Positions 47,473-56,078 of a stretch of DNA of 64,000 nucleotides are shown piece after piece (positions within the stretch are counted from its first letter, which is position 1; every line of letters begins with the position of its first letter). A program made the translations under genes and the position numbers. The notes under the pieces are model-generated. The model saw only the letters and a program-made list of their open reading frames with translations. It was not told where the DNA came from and did not search any database. Source of the DNA: JAHRVQ01 sp964548025 (GTDB taxonomy: Bacteria; Pseudomonadota; Gammaproteobacteria; Pseudomonadales; Azotimanducaceae); the NCBI GenBank assembly GCA_964548025.1, contig CAZJRI010000001.1, positions 46,216 to 110,215 on the forward strand, read 5' to 3'.

Positions 47473-48219
47473 TTAGTTCAGTGGTCGCAGGAACCTGTCG
47501 ACTCTTGGTAAATAGTATTCTTCATAGTCAACGGAGAATGCGACCGTATGTGCCCGGCCGGTGATTCGATCCCGGGATACGAGGCCGATTCGACGTGAAT
47601 CTCTGCTGTTGTCCCGATTGTCTCCCAGCATCATGTACTGATTGTTTGGAATTTCAATCGGCCCAAAACTGTTGTAATCATTTGGTGGAGCAGGTCTTAA
47701 CATGACCGCGTGTTCGATTTCCTGGTACTTTTCACTAAAGAAGTGATGGGTATTACGCTGGTAGTAATCCAACTGGTTAACGACATCTGCATCGAGGCGG
47801 TCATAAGTAGCCGGTTCTTCGTTGATAAAGAGCTGATTGTTGCGCATTTTGACAACATCGCCCGGCACACCGATCACGCGTTTTATCAGCAGTTTTTCAT
47901 CATCCGGTGAATAAAAAGTGACAATCTCGCCTCTTTTCGGATCATCCCATTCTGCGACATGCCACGTGGTAAAAGGAACCTTCAGATCGTAGGCAAGTTT
48001 GTTAACCACGACGCGATCGCCTTCAAGAATTGTGGGTTTCATTGATCCGGAAGGGACCTGATTCCAGTCGCCGATGGCTGATCTGAACAATACCATTACA
48101 GTCAGGAAGATAATCAGTGTGCGCCACTCCTGCCAGGTTTGCGCCAGTTTGCCTGTTGCCGAAGGAGTCTCCTGATTTTGGGCATTGCCGGTTGATTGGC
48201 CAGCATTCTTCTTATTCAT
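47473..48219 (-). CDS. lepB: Signal peptidase I
   Basis: A 248-residue protein from the ATG at 48219 (MNKKNAGQST); no clear Shine-Dalgarno is seen and the frame is open to 48330. One N-terminal membrane segment (TLIIFLTVMVLFRSAIGD) is followed by the catalytic serine in QVPSGSMKPTI and the catalytic lysine in LLIKRVIGVPGD. GDNRDNSRDSR completes the family signature. It removes signal peptides on the periplasmic face, acting on the many exported products here. The 193-bp spacer downstream holds a 14-bp palindrome (47413-47426). Confidence 0.94.
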   Translation of the reverse strand: MNKKNAGQSTGNAQNQETPSATGKLAQTWQEWRTLIIFLTVMVLFRSAIGDWNQVPSGSMKPTILEGDRVVVNKLAYDLKVPFTTWHVAEWDDPKRGEIVTFYSPDDEKLLIKRVIGVPGDVVKMRNNQLFINEEPATYDRLDADVVNQLDYYQRNTHHFFSEKYQEIEHAVMLRPAPPNDYNSFGPIEIPNNQYMMLGDNRDNSRDSRRIGLVSRDRITGRAHTVAFSVDYEEYYLPRVDRFLRPLN

Positions 48220-48372
48220 AAGACGCACGGTACATGATTTGTCTAACTTCTCCAATAACGTAATTGCATAATGACTCATTTCTACGCTGTACAAAACTGA
48301 ATGGTAGTTGTAATCTAACTCGAAATTCACGTGTTAACCCTTTGAAAAATCATTAGAAAAGAAGGTTGGCGA

Positions 48373-49020
48373 ATGCTCAAGATCCAATTCAAAGATGGAC
48401 GTTCGGAAGGCGTCGCAATTGTTGCCCCTGGTATAACTATCGGCAAGGGTGCAATAAATGACATCGTGATAGATGAAAAAGGGGTTAATGGTTTTCATGC
48501 GGATCTGAAAGTCGACGGCGATCAAATCACTATTTCGGATGTAGATACGAAAACGGGCACACAACTGAACGGGGAGTTGCTGTCGGGTCCTACAAATTTG
48601 AGGGCAGGTGACATCATCATGATCCAGGGCGTCGAACTGGAGGTGGTAGATGATAGCGATGACGATGATGTGGATACCAGTGCGAAAACGCTTGTTTTAT
48701 CGGGTACGGCAATACAGGAGGTCAACGTGGACGGTTGGTTTCTCGTCGCTGATTCCGGGCCTGAAAAGGGTCAACAGATTCCCATAAACGTAATCACTGA
48801 AATTGGTCGTGCTCTGGAATGTGATATATCAATTCTCGAACCTTCATTGTCCAGGAAACACGCCGAAGTTGAGCCCGTGGGCGACAAGTTGATCATAAGG
48901 GATCTGGGATCTGCCAACGGTACTTATGTTAATGCGGAGAAGATTGAAGAAACTGAGCTGAAAAACAAGGATGTACTGCAGTTTAACAAGATCATGTTCA
49001 TTGTCCGTGGTCCGAGCTAG
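48373..49020 (+). CDS. Tandem FHA-domain protein
   Basis: A 215-residue protein of two forkhead-associated domains. The second is well formed, with ITEIGRALECDISI, SLSRKHAEVE and SANGTYVN (Arg, Ser-Arg-x-x-His and Asn-Gly); the first (ITIGKGAINDIVIDEKGVNGFHADL) lacks parts of the phosphate pocket. FHA domains bind phosphothreonine peptides in signalling or assembly. No kinase lies nearby. The gene ends before a repetitive spacer (49066-49190). Confidence 0.85.
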   Translation: MLKIQFKDGRSEGVAIVAPGITIGKGAINDIVIDEKGVNGFHADLKVDGDQITISDVDTKTGTQLNGELLSGPTNLRAGDIIMIQGVELEVVDDSDDDDVDTSAKTLVLSGTAIQEVNVDGWFLVADSGPEKGQQIPINVITEIGRALECDISILEPSLSRKHAEVEPVGDKLIIRDLGSANGTYVNAEKIEETELKNKDVLQFNKIMFIVRGPS

Positions 49021-49065
49021 ATTCTTGGCATCAAAAGGTGTGCTGATTGGTTGTTATCTGTTCCT

Positions 49066-49190
49066 GCTAAGGGCTTTTTATTCAACAACCGCTAAGGGCT
49101 TTTTACTTAACAGCCGCTAAGGGCTTTTTACCTAACAACCGCTAAGGGCTTTTCACTTAACAGCCGCTAAGGGCTTTTTATCCAATACCC
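49066..49190 (+). repeat. 25-bp tandem repeat, five units, between the FHA gene and the ilvA-like gene
   Basis: Units start at 49066, 49091, 49116, 49141 and 49166, each like GCTAAGGGCTTTTTACTTAA followed by CAGCC or CAACC. The array runs into the 3' end of the threonine-dehydratase gene and supplies its stop codon region. There are no spacers, so this is not a CRISPR array. It resembles the 24-bp repeat inside the helicase gene. Confidence 0.9.
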
Positions 49191-50402
49191 GCGGGATGTC
49201 ATCAGGTTTTTGATCTGATCAATATGTTCTTTGTTGCGTGTTTCAATCGTAATCGATACACCGATTTGCCCGATAGGTGCGTCGGCTGAAAATCGATGGT
49301 GTTGAACTTCGAGTATATTTGCGCTGGATTCACGGAATACGGCCAACATGGTTTCGAGGGCACCTGGCTTATCACTGATAACTGATTCAAGTTTAGCGAT
49401 ACGACCGTCGAATGTGAGTCCGCGGTTGATGATTTTCGATAGCAGATTTACATCAATATTTCCGCCTGAGATGATAGACAGAACCCGTTTGCCGTGGAGT
49501 TGAGGCAGACGATGGTTCAGCAGTGATGCGATAGTAACGGCTGCTGCCCCCTCCACAACGGTTTTTTCAATTTCCAACATCAGCATTATGGCGTTTGCTA
49601 TCTCATCACTGCTGACGGAAACAAGTTCATCAACATAACGAGTGACTGTATCAAGGTTAGTCGCGCTGATTTTTCGCACGGCAATACCATCAGCGATCAT
49701 CGGCTGCGGGGCAAGCTCAACAACTTTATTGGCCTGACGAGAGGTATACATAGCATTGACCGTTGATTCTTCGACGCCAAAAACCTTGATCCGGGGATTT
49801 TTATTGGACACATAAGTTGCGATGCCAGAGATGAGCCCCCCGCCACCAACCGGAACCAGAATTGCATCGAGATTATTACACCGCTCATCACTCAATATCT
49901 CAAAAGCCAGAGTTGCCTGACCTTCAACCACTTTCTGGTCGTCGAATGGATGTATATAGGTTCGCTGCTCCTCAATTTCCAGTTGTCGTGAATATGCATA
50001 AGCATCATCGAAAGTTTCCCCATGGAGAATAACCTCAGCGCCCCAGTGTTCGGTTGAACGAATCTTCACAAGTGGACTGTGCATGGGCATGATTATCTTG
50101 GTCGGGATGTTCAATCGGTTGGCATGATAGGCCACTGCCTGGGCATGGTTTCCCGCACTGGCTGCGATCACACCTCTCATTCGGTCATCTTTATCGAGAC
50201 TGAGAAGTTTGTTTAGAGCACCGCGTTCCTTGAATGATCCTGTCATTTGCAGATTTTCAAGCTTGAATAACACTTCACATTCACATATATCCGACAGGGT
50301 CGCGGAGGCTGTCACGGGGGTATGGTAAATATGGGGTTTCAGATTTACGTAGGCATCCTCAATATCTTCATTGGTGAGATTCCAGCCCGTGGTATCCGTC
50401 AT
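49167..50402 (-). CDS. ilvA: Threonine ammonia-lyase (single C-terminal ACT domain)
   Basis: A 411-residue PLP enzyme: TGSFKERGALNKL carries the PLP lysine (near residue 60), GGGGLISGIA binds the phosphate, and the last 80 residues are an ACT domain (SDKPGALETMLAVFRESSANI), as in the short allosteric class. It converts threonine to 2-oxobutanoate, possibly for isoleucine synthesis. Its last codons (WIKSP stop) lie in the tandem repeat. Its start overlaps the ABC permease stop by ATGA. Confidence 0.9.
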   Translation of the reverse strand: MTDTTGWNLTNEDIEDAYVNLKPHIYHTPVTASATLSDICECEVLFKLENLQMTGSFKERGALNKLLSLDKDDRMRGVIAASAGNHAQAVAYHANRLNIPTKIIMPMHSPLVKIRSTEHWGAEVILHGETFDDAYAYSRQLEIEEQRTYIHPFDDQKVVEGQATLAFEILSDERCNNLDAILVPVGGGGLISGIATYVSNKNPRIKVFGVEESTVNAMYTSRQANKVVELAPQPMIADGIAVRKISATNLDTVTRYVDELVSVSSDEIANAIMLMLEIEKTVVEGAAAVTIASLLNHRLPQLHGKRVLSIISGGNIDVNLLSKIINRGLTFDGRIAKLESVISDKPGALETMLAVFRESSANILEVQHHRFSADAPIGQIGVSITIETRNKEHIDQIKNLMTSRGYWIKSP

Positions 50403-51943
50403 CGGGCACGCTCCATCTCAGTCTGTATCACTGGAGCTCGTATCCAGTGAATAATCTCCTTTATGCTCGGAGGCTTTCCGGTTATCAGGATACCAATTCG
50501 AAATACCTTTGCAGCGACCCACAGGGCAAGCATGATCGAAATCACCAGAATTGTTGTGGTGACGGCATACTCGGTTGTGCTGGGAGGACCGGCCGCCCGA
50601 TTCATCATTACAAATGGGGTGAGGGGAGGGATATAGGACAACGTCTGGGCCAGCGCACCGTTGGGATCACGACCAATCGGCACCATCAGCAGGATGGGCA
50701 ATATCTGTACCAATTGAACAGGTAAGAGGAGATTCTGGGCTTCCTTCAGGTTGCTGCAAACCGAGCCTATGCCGACCAGCAGGGCAGCGTACAGGAGGTA
50801 GCCAAGCAGGTAGTAAACCAGAAATGATCCGAGAAACCATGGATCGACTGCGACTTCTGCAAGATTAATCGGTAATTCCGTACCCAGCGCCTGTGGAATC
50901 AAGATAAAAAAAGAAAATATCATCAGCGCCCAGGACAGGATTATTGTCAGGCCTGTTGCAGCAATCCCGAGAATCTTGCCTGCCATGAGAACAATGGGGG
51001 AGATCGATGAGAGTAGCACCTCAATCAATTTGTTGGATTTTTCCTCGATGGTATTCGTCAGGAGCATTTGAGTGTTGATCAGAATTGAAATCCAGAGCAA
51101 ATAGACGAATACGACAGGAGCCCATTGCCTGACGACATCCTGGGAGTCAACTTTTTTGGTTGAACCGTCGTCAGAAATTTGCATCCCGTCAAAAACTATT
51201 GATTGATTGATCCAGGAAGCCGTCTCTCTATCGAGGTTTTCCTGTTGCAGACGAAGTTTTCGAATCTGACTTGATACAAAACCGCTGAACCAATTGAGCA
51301 GATCACGATCGGTGAGATTGTTCGAAACGTAACGGGCGCCCTTGCTGTGTTTAATCGGATCTTCGCCAATAATGAAATAAGCGAATAGTGATTTGGATTG
51401 AATGGCTTCGTTGAGTGAATCGAGAGCTGTGTCCGTTTCTCTGACCAGGCGAAAAGAATTTAGTGAAATCCGGGCTGATAAACCTGCCTTCTCATCAGCG
51501 GATAGTGATCGCCACCATCTCTCAATATCAACTCTGTTTTCGTTGATATGATTGATGAGGGAATCTGGAAGCTGCAGTTCACTGATTTCGTTGTCAGACT
51601 CAAGATTGGTTAGATGGCGACTGATGCTCTGAATTTGCACGTCTGACAGATCAGTTACCAGCGTCTTGAGGGTATCCAGTGGTGTTCGCGTTTTCTTCGA
51701 AATGGGTTCAGCCAGATAATAGGCAAAATCTGTTGCTTCTATTTCCTTGATCAGCCTTTCAAGCAACCAACCTGAGTTGTCGATGACGACGAATTTCTTG
51801 ACCTCCCGGGTTGATTCAACAATCAGGGGAATGATGCCTATCAGACAGAGCATTATCGGCATCATCAATATACCGATCCAAAATCCCTTGGTACGTATGT
51901 TTTCCAGGAATTCCCGCTGCGCGACCAGCAGCGCTCTATTCAT
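50399..51943 (-). CDS. ABC-2-type exporter permease (NatB-like)
   Basis: A 514-residue membrane protein. One N-terminal segment (GFWIGILMMPIMLCLIGII) is followed by a long extracytoplasmic domain of about 230 residues, then a block of five or six membrane segments with the EEKSNKLIEVLLSSIS motif common to NatB-type permeases. With the upstream ATPase it forms an exporter whose cargo is unknown; relatives expel sodium or peptides. Both junctions in the three-gene run are ATGA overlaps. Confidence 0.88.
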   Translation of the reverse strand: MNRALLVAQREFLENIRTKGFWIGILMMPIMLCLIGIIPLIVESTREVKKFVVIDNSGWLLERLIKEIEATDFAYYLAEPISKKTRTPLDTLKTLVTDLSDVQIQSISRHLTNLESDNEISELQLPDSLINHINENRVDIERWWRSLSADEKAGLSARISLNSFRLVRETDTALDSLNEAIQSKSLFAYFIIGEDPIKHSKGARYVSNNLTDRDLLNWFSGFVSSQIRKLRLQQENLDRETASWINQSIVFDGMQISDDGSTKKVDSQDVVRQWAPVVFVYLLWISILINTQMLLTNTIEEKSNKLIEVLLSSISPIVLMAGKILGIAATGLTIILSWALMIFSFFILIPQALGTELPINLAEVAVDPWFLGSFLVYYLLGYLLYAALLVGIGSVCSNLKEAQNLLLPVQLVQILPILLMVPIGRDPNGALAQTLSYIPPLTPFVMMNRAAGPPSTTEYAVTTTILVISIMLALWVAAKVFRIGILITGKPPSIKEIIHWIRAPVIQTEMERAR

Positions 51944-52848
51944 GACTCTCTCGGTGGCTGACCGACAGAGCGGACGAAAATTTCATGAAGCGATGGCTCG
52001 TTAATTGAAAAGCTCCGCAGATCCAGTTGTTGGGTGAGTATGCTTAGGATTTCTTTGGAGTCTGCATCGGGTGCAATGGATAATTCTGCAGATTTTCCCA
52101 TGTCGTTTACCCGGGTTACGCCAGGCAGACTGTGCAGGCATTCACCGGTGCCGACATATTCCAGTGAAATTGTCTGGTGACCACATTTCTTAACGTCTTC
52201 AAGTGCACCGTCAAGAATCTTGCAACCTTTGTTAATGAGCAAAATATAGTCGCAGATCTGCTCAGCCTGCTCCATGACATGAGTTGAAAAAATAACGGTC
52301 TTCCCTTCTTTTTTCAGATTGAGGATGACTTCCCGGACCACCTCGACATTAATTGGATCAAGACCGGAAAACGGTTCATCCAAAATAACCAGTTCAGGTG
52401 AGTGCAATAAAGTCGCAATGATTTGCACCTTTTGTCCCATCCCTTTTGAAAGTGCGTCGCATCTTTTGTCAGACCATTGCCCGAGTCCAAACTGTTCCAG
52501 TAGTTCGTTTGCCTTCTGAATTGCAGTCACTCTATCCATGCCTTTGAGCCTGCCGAAATAGGCGATCAGCTCAGCGGTCCGCATCTTTTTGTACAAACCT
52601 TTCTCTTCTGGCAGATAACCCAGCAGGTCTTTGCACTGTTCGGGTGAATATTGCCCGAATAGCCTGATGTTTCCCGCATCGGGATAGAGGATGCTCATAA
52701 TCATGCGAATGGTGGTAGTTTTACCCGCGCCGTTTGGACCGAGGAATCCGTAGATACTGCCAGTGGGAATTTGAGCGGATACATCATCGACAGCAACGTT
52801 TCCGCCAAATGTCTTCGTAACGCTTTCAATTTCTAGGCTATATGACAT
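51940..52848 (-). CDS. ABC exporter ATP-binding protein (NatA-like)
   Basis: A 302-residue ATPase. Walker A is GPNGAGKTTTIR near residue 40, the signature LSKGMGQKVQ replaces LSGGQ, and Walker B is LVILDEPFSGLD. A C-terminal extension (DUF4162-like) follows residue 220. It energises the adjacent NatB-like permease. It is first in the unit that includes the permease and threonine ammonia-lyase. Confidence 0.9.
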   Translation of the reverse strand: MSYSLEIESVTKTFGGNVAVDDVSAQIPTGSIYGFLGPNGAGKTTTIRMIMSILYPDAGNIRLFGQYSPEQCKDLLGYLPEEKGLYKKMRTAELIAYFGRLKGMDRVTAIQKANELLEQFGLGQWSDKRCDALSKGMGQKVQIIATLLHSPELVILDEPFSGLDPINVEVVREVILNLKKEGKTVIFSTHVMEQAEQICDYILLINKGCKILDGALEDVKKCGHQTISLEYVGTGECLHSLPGVTRVNDMGKSAELSIAPDADSKEILSILTQQLDLRSFSINEPSLHEIFVRSVGQPPRES

Positions 52849-52891
52849 GACCCTGGCTGAACATCCGTTGTACTCAATCTTGTTTAAGTCT

Positions 52892-54097
52892 CTATTTAAG
52901 CAGCGATTTTAAGTCAGTATCAGGATCAGCAAGCCTGGCGGCGTCGACTTTCTTGCCGTAGAGCTGTTTGCATACCATAAATTCTCTCGGACTGTTAACG
53001 GCGTCGACAGCAACAACAGCACCGTCCTTCAGATAAAAGACAGCGAATTGATTTGCTGCCATATCGCCCCTCACTACCTGGGTATCGCCGTCAGACGAAA
53101 AACCAACCATCTGTAGTTTCAATTCGTACTGGTCTGACCAAAACCACGGGACTGCTGAATAAGTCTTCTCGTTTCCGAGCATGTTGGCCACCGCGACTCT
53201 TGCCTGCTCCATGGCATTCGGGACTGACTCAAGACGCAGTCTTCGCGCAAGGAGAGGATTTGGGTGATTCGTGCAATCACCAATAGCGAAGATATCGGGC
53301 GCAGATGTTCGACATTGACCATCAACGAGGATGCCGTTGTCACAGTCAATACCTGCATCAAGTGCGAGTTCAACATTAGGAACAATTCCGATACCTACTA
53401 TCACAAGATCAGCTTCAATCTTTGAATCACCGCATAGTACGCGCTCAACTTTCCCCGTACCCTCGAAGCCACTAACCGTGGTATTGGTGATTATATCCAG
53501 ACCTCTATTAGTATGTAGATCGTGGTAATAACGACTCATCTCAGGCGTAGTTACCCGCTGAAGGATTCTGTCTTCCATCTCAAGAACGGTTACGTTATGC
53601 CCACTCGTCACCGCGACTGATGCTACTTCGAGACCTATGTATCCACCGCCTACAATAACGATGTTTTTTGCTTCCTTCATGGCTGCCTGAATTTCGTTTA
53701 CATCATCAATCGTGCGTAAATAGTGAATACCAGCCAGATCACTGCCGGGTACCTGCAGAATTCTTGGTCTGCTTCCTGTGGCGATAAGCAGTTTGTCATA
53801 ATGAAATGTATCTCCACTGGCGCTCGTTACAGACTTGGCATTTGGATCTATCGAGTCAACTCTGGTATTCATTCGAACTTCGATATCATTCTCTTTATAG
53901 AATTTTTCTGCTCGAACGTAGACACGCTCCAGGGGCAATTCGCCTGAGAGATACTGCTTTGAGAGCGGCGGACGTTGATAAGGGGGGTACGACTCCTCGC
54001 CAAGGATGAGCAGTTCACCATCGTAGCCAGACTGACGAAAGCTTGCTGCAGCCTGTCCGGCTCCCTGACCTGCTCCGATGATCACGATTCCTGCCAT
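52892..54097 (-). CDS. FAD-dependent ferredoxin/rubredoxin-type reductase
   Basis: A 401-residue flavoprotein with two Rossmann signatures: IIGAGQGAGQAAASFRQSG (FAD) near the start and VIVGGGYIGLEVASVAV (NAD) near residue 148. YPPYQRPPLSKQYL and FAIGDCTNHPNP are typical of putidaredoxin/rhodocoxin-type reductases, and a reductase-C domain closes the protein. It would pass electrons from NADH to a ferredoxin, but no P450 or ferredoxin adjoins it. Confidence 0.9.
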   Translation of the reverse strand: MAGIVIIGAGQGAGQAAASFRQSGYDGELLILGEESYPPYQRPPLSKQYLSGELPLERVYVRAEKFYKENDIEVRMNTRVDSIDPNAKSVTSASGDTFHYDKLLIATGSRPRILQVPGSDLAGIHYLRTIDDVNEIQAAMKEAKNIVIVGGGYIGLEVASVAVTSGHNVTVLEMEDRILQRVTTPEMSRYYHDLHTNRGLDIITNTTVSGFEGTGKVERVLCGDSKIEADLVIVGIGIVPNVELALDAGIDCDNGILVDGQCRTSAPDIFAIGDCTNHPNPLLARRLRLESVPNAMEQARVAVANMLGNEKTYSAVPWFWSDQYELKLQMVGFSSDGDTQVVRGDMAANQFAVFYLKDGAVVAVDAVNSPREFMVCKQLYGKKVDAARLADPDTDLKSLLK

Positions 54098-54239
54098 AAC
54101 TTACCTCATTTAGATCTTATTATTGTTGGGGGAGCCGCTATTCTACAGAAGGCTATAGAATACGGGTACTATTACAGGCAACTGGTGTGAAATTATTCAC
54201 TATCAGCCGGATGCGGCTACAGGTTTGTTTCGAGGATTA

Positions 54240-55334
54240 ATGAAGATACTGTTGTTATCTCCATATGATGCACTGAGCCATCAATATTGGCGACAGGGAT
54301 TGACTGCTCAGTTGGACGAGCATGAGTTTACCGTCATAACCTTACCTCCCAGGCATTTTAGCTGGAGATTTCGTGGTAACAGTTTAACATTGTCGCACGA
54401 TGTCAGATTAAGCGAGCGATATGATCTGTTAATAGCCACATCAATGACTGATCTGTCTGCACTAAAGGGTATGACTAACTCTCTTGCGGGCGTGCCATCA
54501 GTCTTATACTTCCATGAAAATCAATTTGCCTATCCGGATGACAGTCCGGCAGAACACCTTGTTGAAAGACAACTTACCAGTATCTACTCGGCAATATCAG
54601 CTGATTATCTGGTTTTCAATTCTCAGTTCAATCAGCAGTCGTTTCTTGATGGCTGCGAAGTTCTGCTGTTGAAATTACCTGATGGCGTGCCGAGAGGAAT
54701 CATCGATCAACTAAAATCGAAGAGTGTCGTCATTCCCGTTGCACTAAAAGATTTGGCGATATCGGTTGGGGCGATATCGATTGGAGCGAGGTCGGTTGGA
54801 GAGAAGTCGGCCAGATTCAATATTGTATGGAACCACCGCTGGGAGCAGGATAAGGGTCTGGTGGAGCTTGAAAGCCTTTTGATATTACTTCTCGAGGAGT
54901 CGATTGAATTCGAATTCAATCTGATCGGCCAGTCATTCAGAAAAATTCCGGCTGAGATAACGAGAATTGGTAATCTACTAAGAGGTGTTGATAAATTAGC
55001 GCAGGTCGGGTTCATCGAAGATAGACAGGAATACTATTCTTTGCTTGAATCGTGCCATGTAGTGCTATCTACAGCCAGGCATGAATTCCAGGGTTTGGCG
55101 GTACTTGAAGCGGTTCAAAGGGGTTGCATACCCGTCGTGCCGGATGATCTCGCGTATAAGGAATTTGTCCAACCTGACTTCAGGTATGGCGCTGCAGAAG
55201 AGGCAGTCAAGATGTTGGTGACTTATCACCAACAATATTGTGATGGGGGTCTCCCCAATTGCAACTTGCCTGATCAGGTTTCATGGCAATATGTTCAGCA
55301 TTCCTGGAGAAATTTACTCAACAGATTTCAGTAG
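54240..55334 (+). CDS. Queuosine-tRNA mannosyltransferase-like glycosyltransferase (DUF3524)
   Basis: A 364-residue protein from the ATG at 54240, which has GAGG upstream. It has the N-terminal ILLLSPYDALSHQYWRQGL and LPPRHFSWRFRGN, and LYFHENQFAYPDD, characteristic of the GTDC1/QTMAN group, then NIVWNHRWEQDKGL, and the GT4-like region LSTARHEFQGLAVLEAVQRGC. The group transfers mannose to queuosine of tRNA-Asp. Residues about 173-187 are an unusual short repeat (15-bp units, 54756-54800) inserted between the domains. Confidence 0.85.
   Translation: MKILLLSPYDALSHQYWRQGLTAQLDEHEFTVITLPPRHFSWRFRGNSLTLSHDVRLSERYDLLIATSMTDLSALKGMTNSLAGVPSVLYFHENQFAYPDDSPAEHLVERQLTSIYSAISADYLVFNSQFNQQSFLDGCEVLLLKLPDGVPRGIIDQLKSKSVVIPVALKDLAISVGAISIGARSVGEKSARFNIVWNHRWEQDKGLVELESLLILLLEESIEFEFNLIGQSFRKIPAEITRIGNLLRGVDKLAQVGFIEDRQEYYSLLESCHVVLSTARHEFQGLAVLEAVQRGCIPVVPDDLAYKEFVQPDFRYGAAEEAVKMLVTYHQQYCDGGLPNCNLPDQVSWQYVQHSWRNLLNRFQ
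54756..54800 (+). repeat. 15-bp in-frame tandem repeat (three units)
   Basis: Units at 54756, 54771 and 54786, each near GCGATATCGGTTGGG, encode AISVG, AISIG and ARSVG; a partial fourth (EKSA) follows. The repeat sits in the linker between the two halves of the glycosyltransferase. Confidence 0.9.
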
Positions 55335-55344
55335 ATATGACTTA

Positions 55345-55386
55345 CAATTCAACTAGAGCAATTCAACTAGAGCAATCTAACTAGAA
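55345..55386 (+). repeat. 14-bp tandem repeat upstream of slyD
   Basis: Three units (55345, 55359 and 55373) of CAATTCAACTAGAG, the third degenerate. They lie in the 92-bp spacer between the glycosyltransferase and slyD genes, about 40 bases before the slyD start. Confidence 0.9.
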
Positions 55387-55426
55387 CAGCCCAATTAACA
55401 AAGCTAGAAACACTTAGAGACTCATT

Positions 55427-55861
55427 ATGCCAATGTTCTATAAATTCGATTACGCGATTCGAAATGAAACCGGTGAGATCGTCGATTCTTCTGCTGGAGG
55501 TGAATCACTTTCGTTTATTGAAGGCGACGGGTCGATGATAACAGGACTTGAAAATGCCCTATTGGGGAGAGAGGAAGGTGAAAAATATTCAGTGACTGTC
55601 TCTCCGGAAGAAGCGTACGGTTGGCCGCAGAGACAGTTAATCAGAACAATCTCCAGGGATATGATTCAGACGGATGCAGAAGAAATTGTACCGGGTATGA
55701 TTTTTCAGATTGGCTCCGGTAGTGAATCCCAGGTTGTGAAGGTTCTCACCATCGAAGAGGAAGGTATCACCGTTGACGGGAATCACCCGCTGGCTGGCAT
55801 TACCTTCGTATTTGACATCCACGTGCTTGAAGTTCGATCCGCAAGGGCGGACGAGCTTTAA
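55427..55861 (+). CDS. slyD: SlyD-like FKBP peptidyl-prolyl isomerase
   Basis: A 144-residue cytosolic FKBP of the SlyD type: the opening FDYAIRNETGEIVDSSAGGESLSFIEG, LENALLGREEGEKYSVTVSPEEAYG leading into the insert-in-flap domain, and NHPLAGITFVFDIHVLEVR at the end. It lacks the metal-binding His-rich tail of E. coli SlyD. It acts as a chaperone and prolyl isomerase. Confidence 0.9.
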   Translation: MPMFYKFDYAIRNETGEIVDSSAGGESLSFIEGDGSMITGLENALLGREEGEKYSVTVSPEEAYGWPQRQLIRTISRDMIQTDAEEIVPGMIFQIGSGSESQVVKVLTIEEEGITVDGNHPLAGITFVFDIHVLEVRSARADEL

Positions 55862-55944
55862 CGTCTATACTGTTTAGAGAGTGTTCTTTGTTGAATCCTT
55901 CATGAAAGCTTAAGAATCCGACCTGATAAAAAGGGATCTAGAGA

Positions 55945-56070
55945 ATGAATAACGCAGAACCCGATCAGAGAAAGTGCAGGTATTGTGATATGACGCGACT
56001 GCTTCTGGCAATGGTGATCGTCGCAGTTGCATCAACAATGATCGGTATTGATCTATTGAGCAGCATCTGA
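55945..56070 (+). CDS. Small membrane peptide with a CxxC motif
   Basis: A 41-residue open frame starting at the ATG at 55945 (AGGGATCTAGAGA upstream). It begins MNNAEPDQRKCRYCDMTRLL with a CRYC pair before one membrane helix (LLLAMVIVAVASTMIGIDLL). It follows slyD by 83 bases and faces rapA. I do not recognise the family; translation is plausible but unproven. Confidence 0.45.
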   Translation: MNNAEPDQRKCRYCDMTRLLLAMVIVAVASTMIGIDLLSSI

Positions 56071-56078
56071 AATACAAT

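Noticed and set aside
49066..49190. CRISPR array
   Set aside because: Direct repeats are contiguous with no spacers and no cas genes are present.
55945..56070. Possible toxin-antitoxin pair with the slyD or rapA neighbours
   Set aside because: There is no second small gene and no toxin-like feature; only a small membrane peptide is supported.
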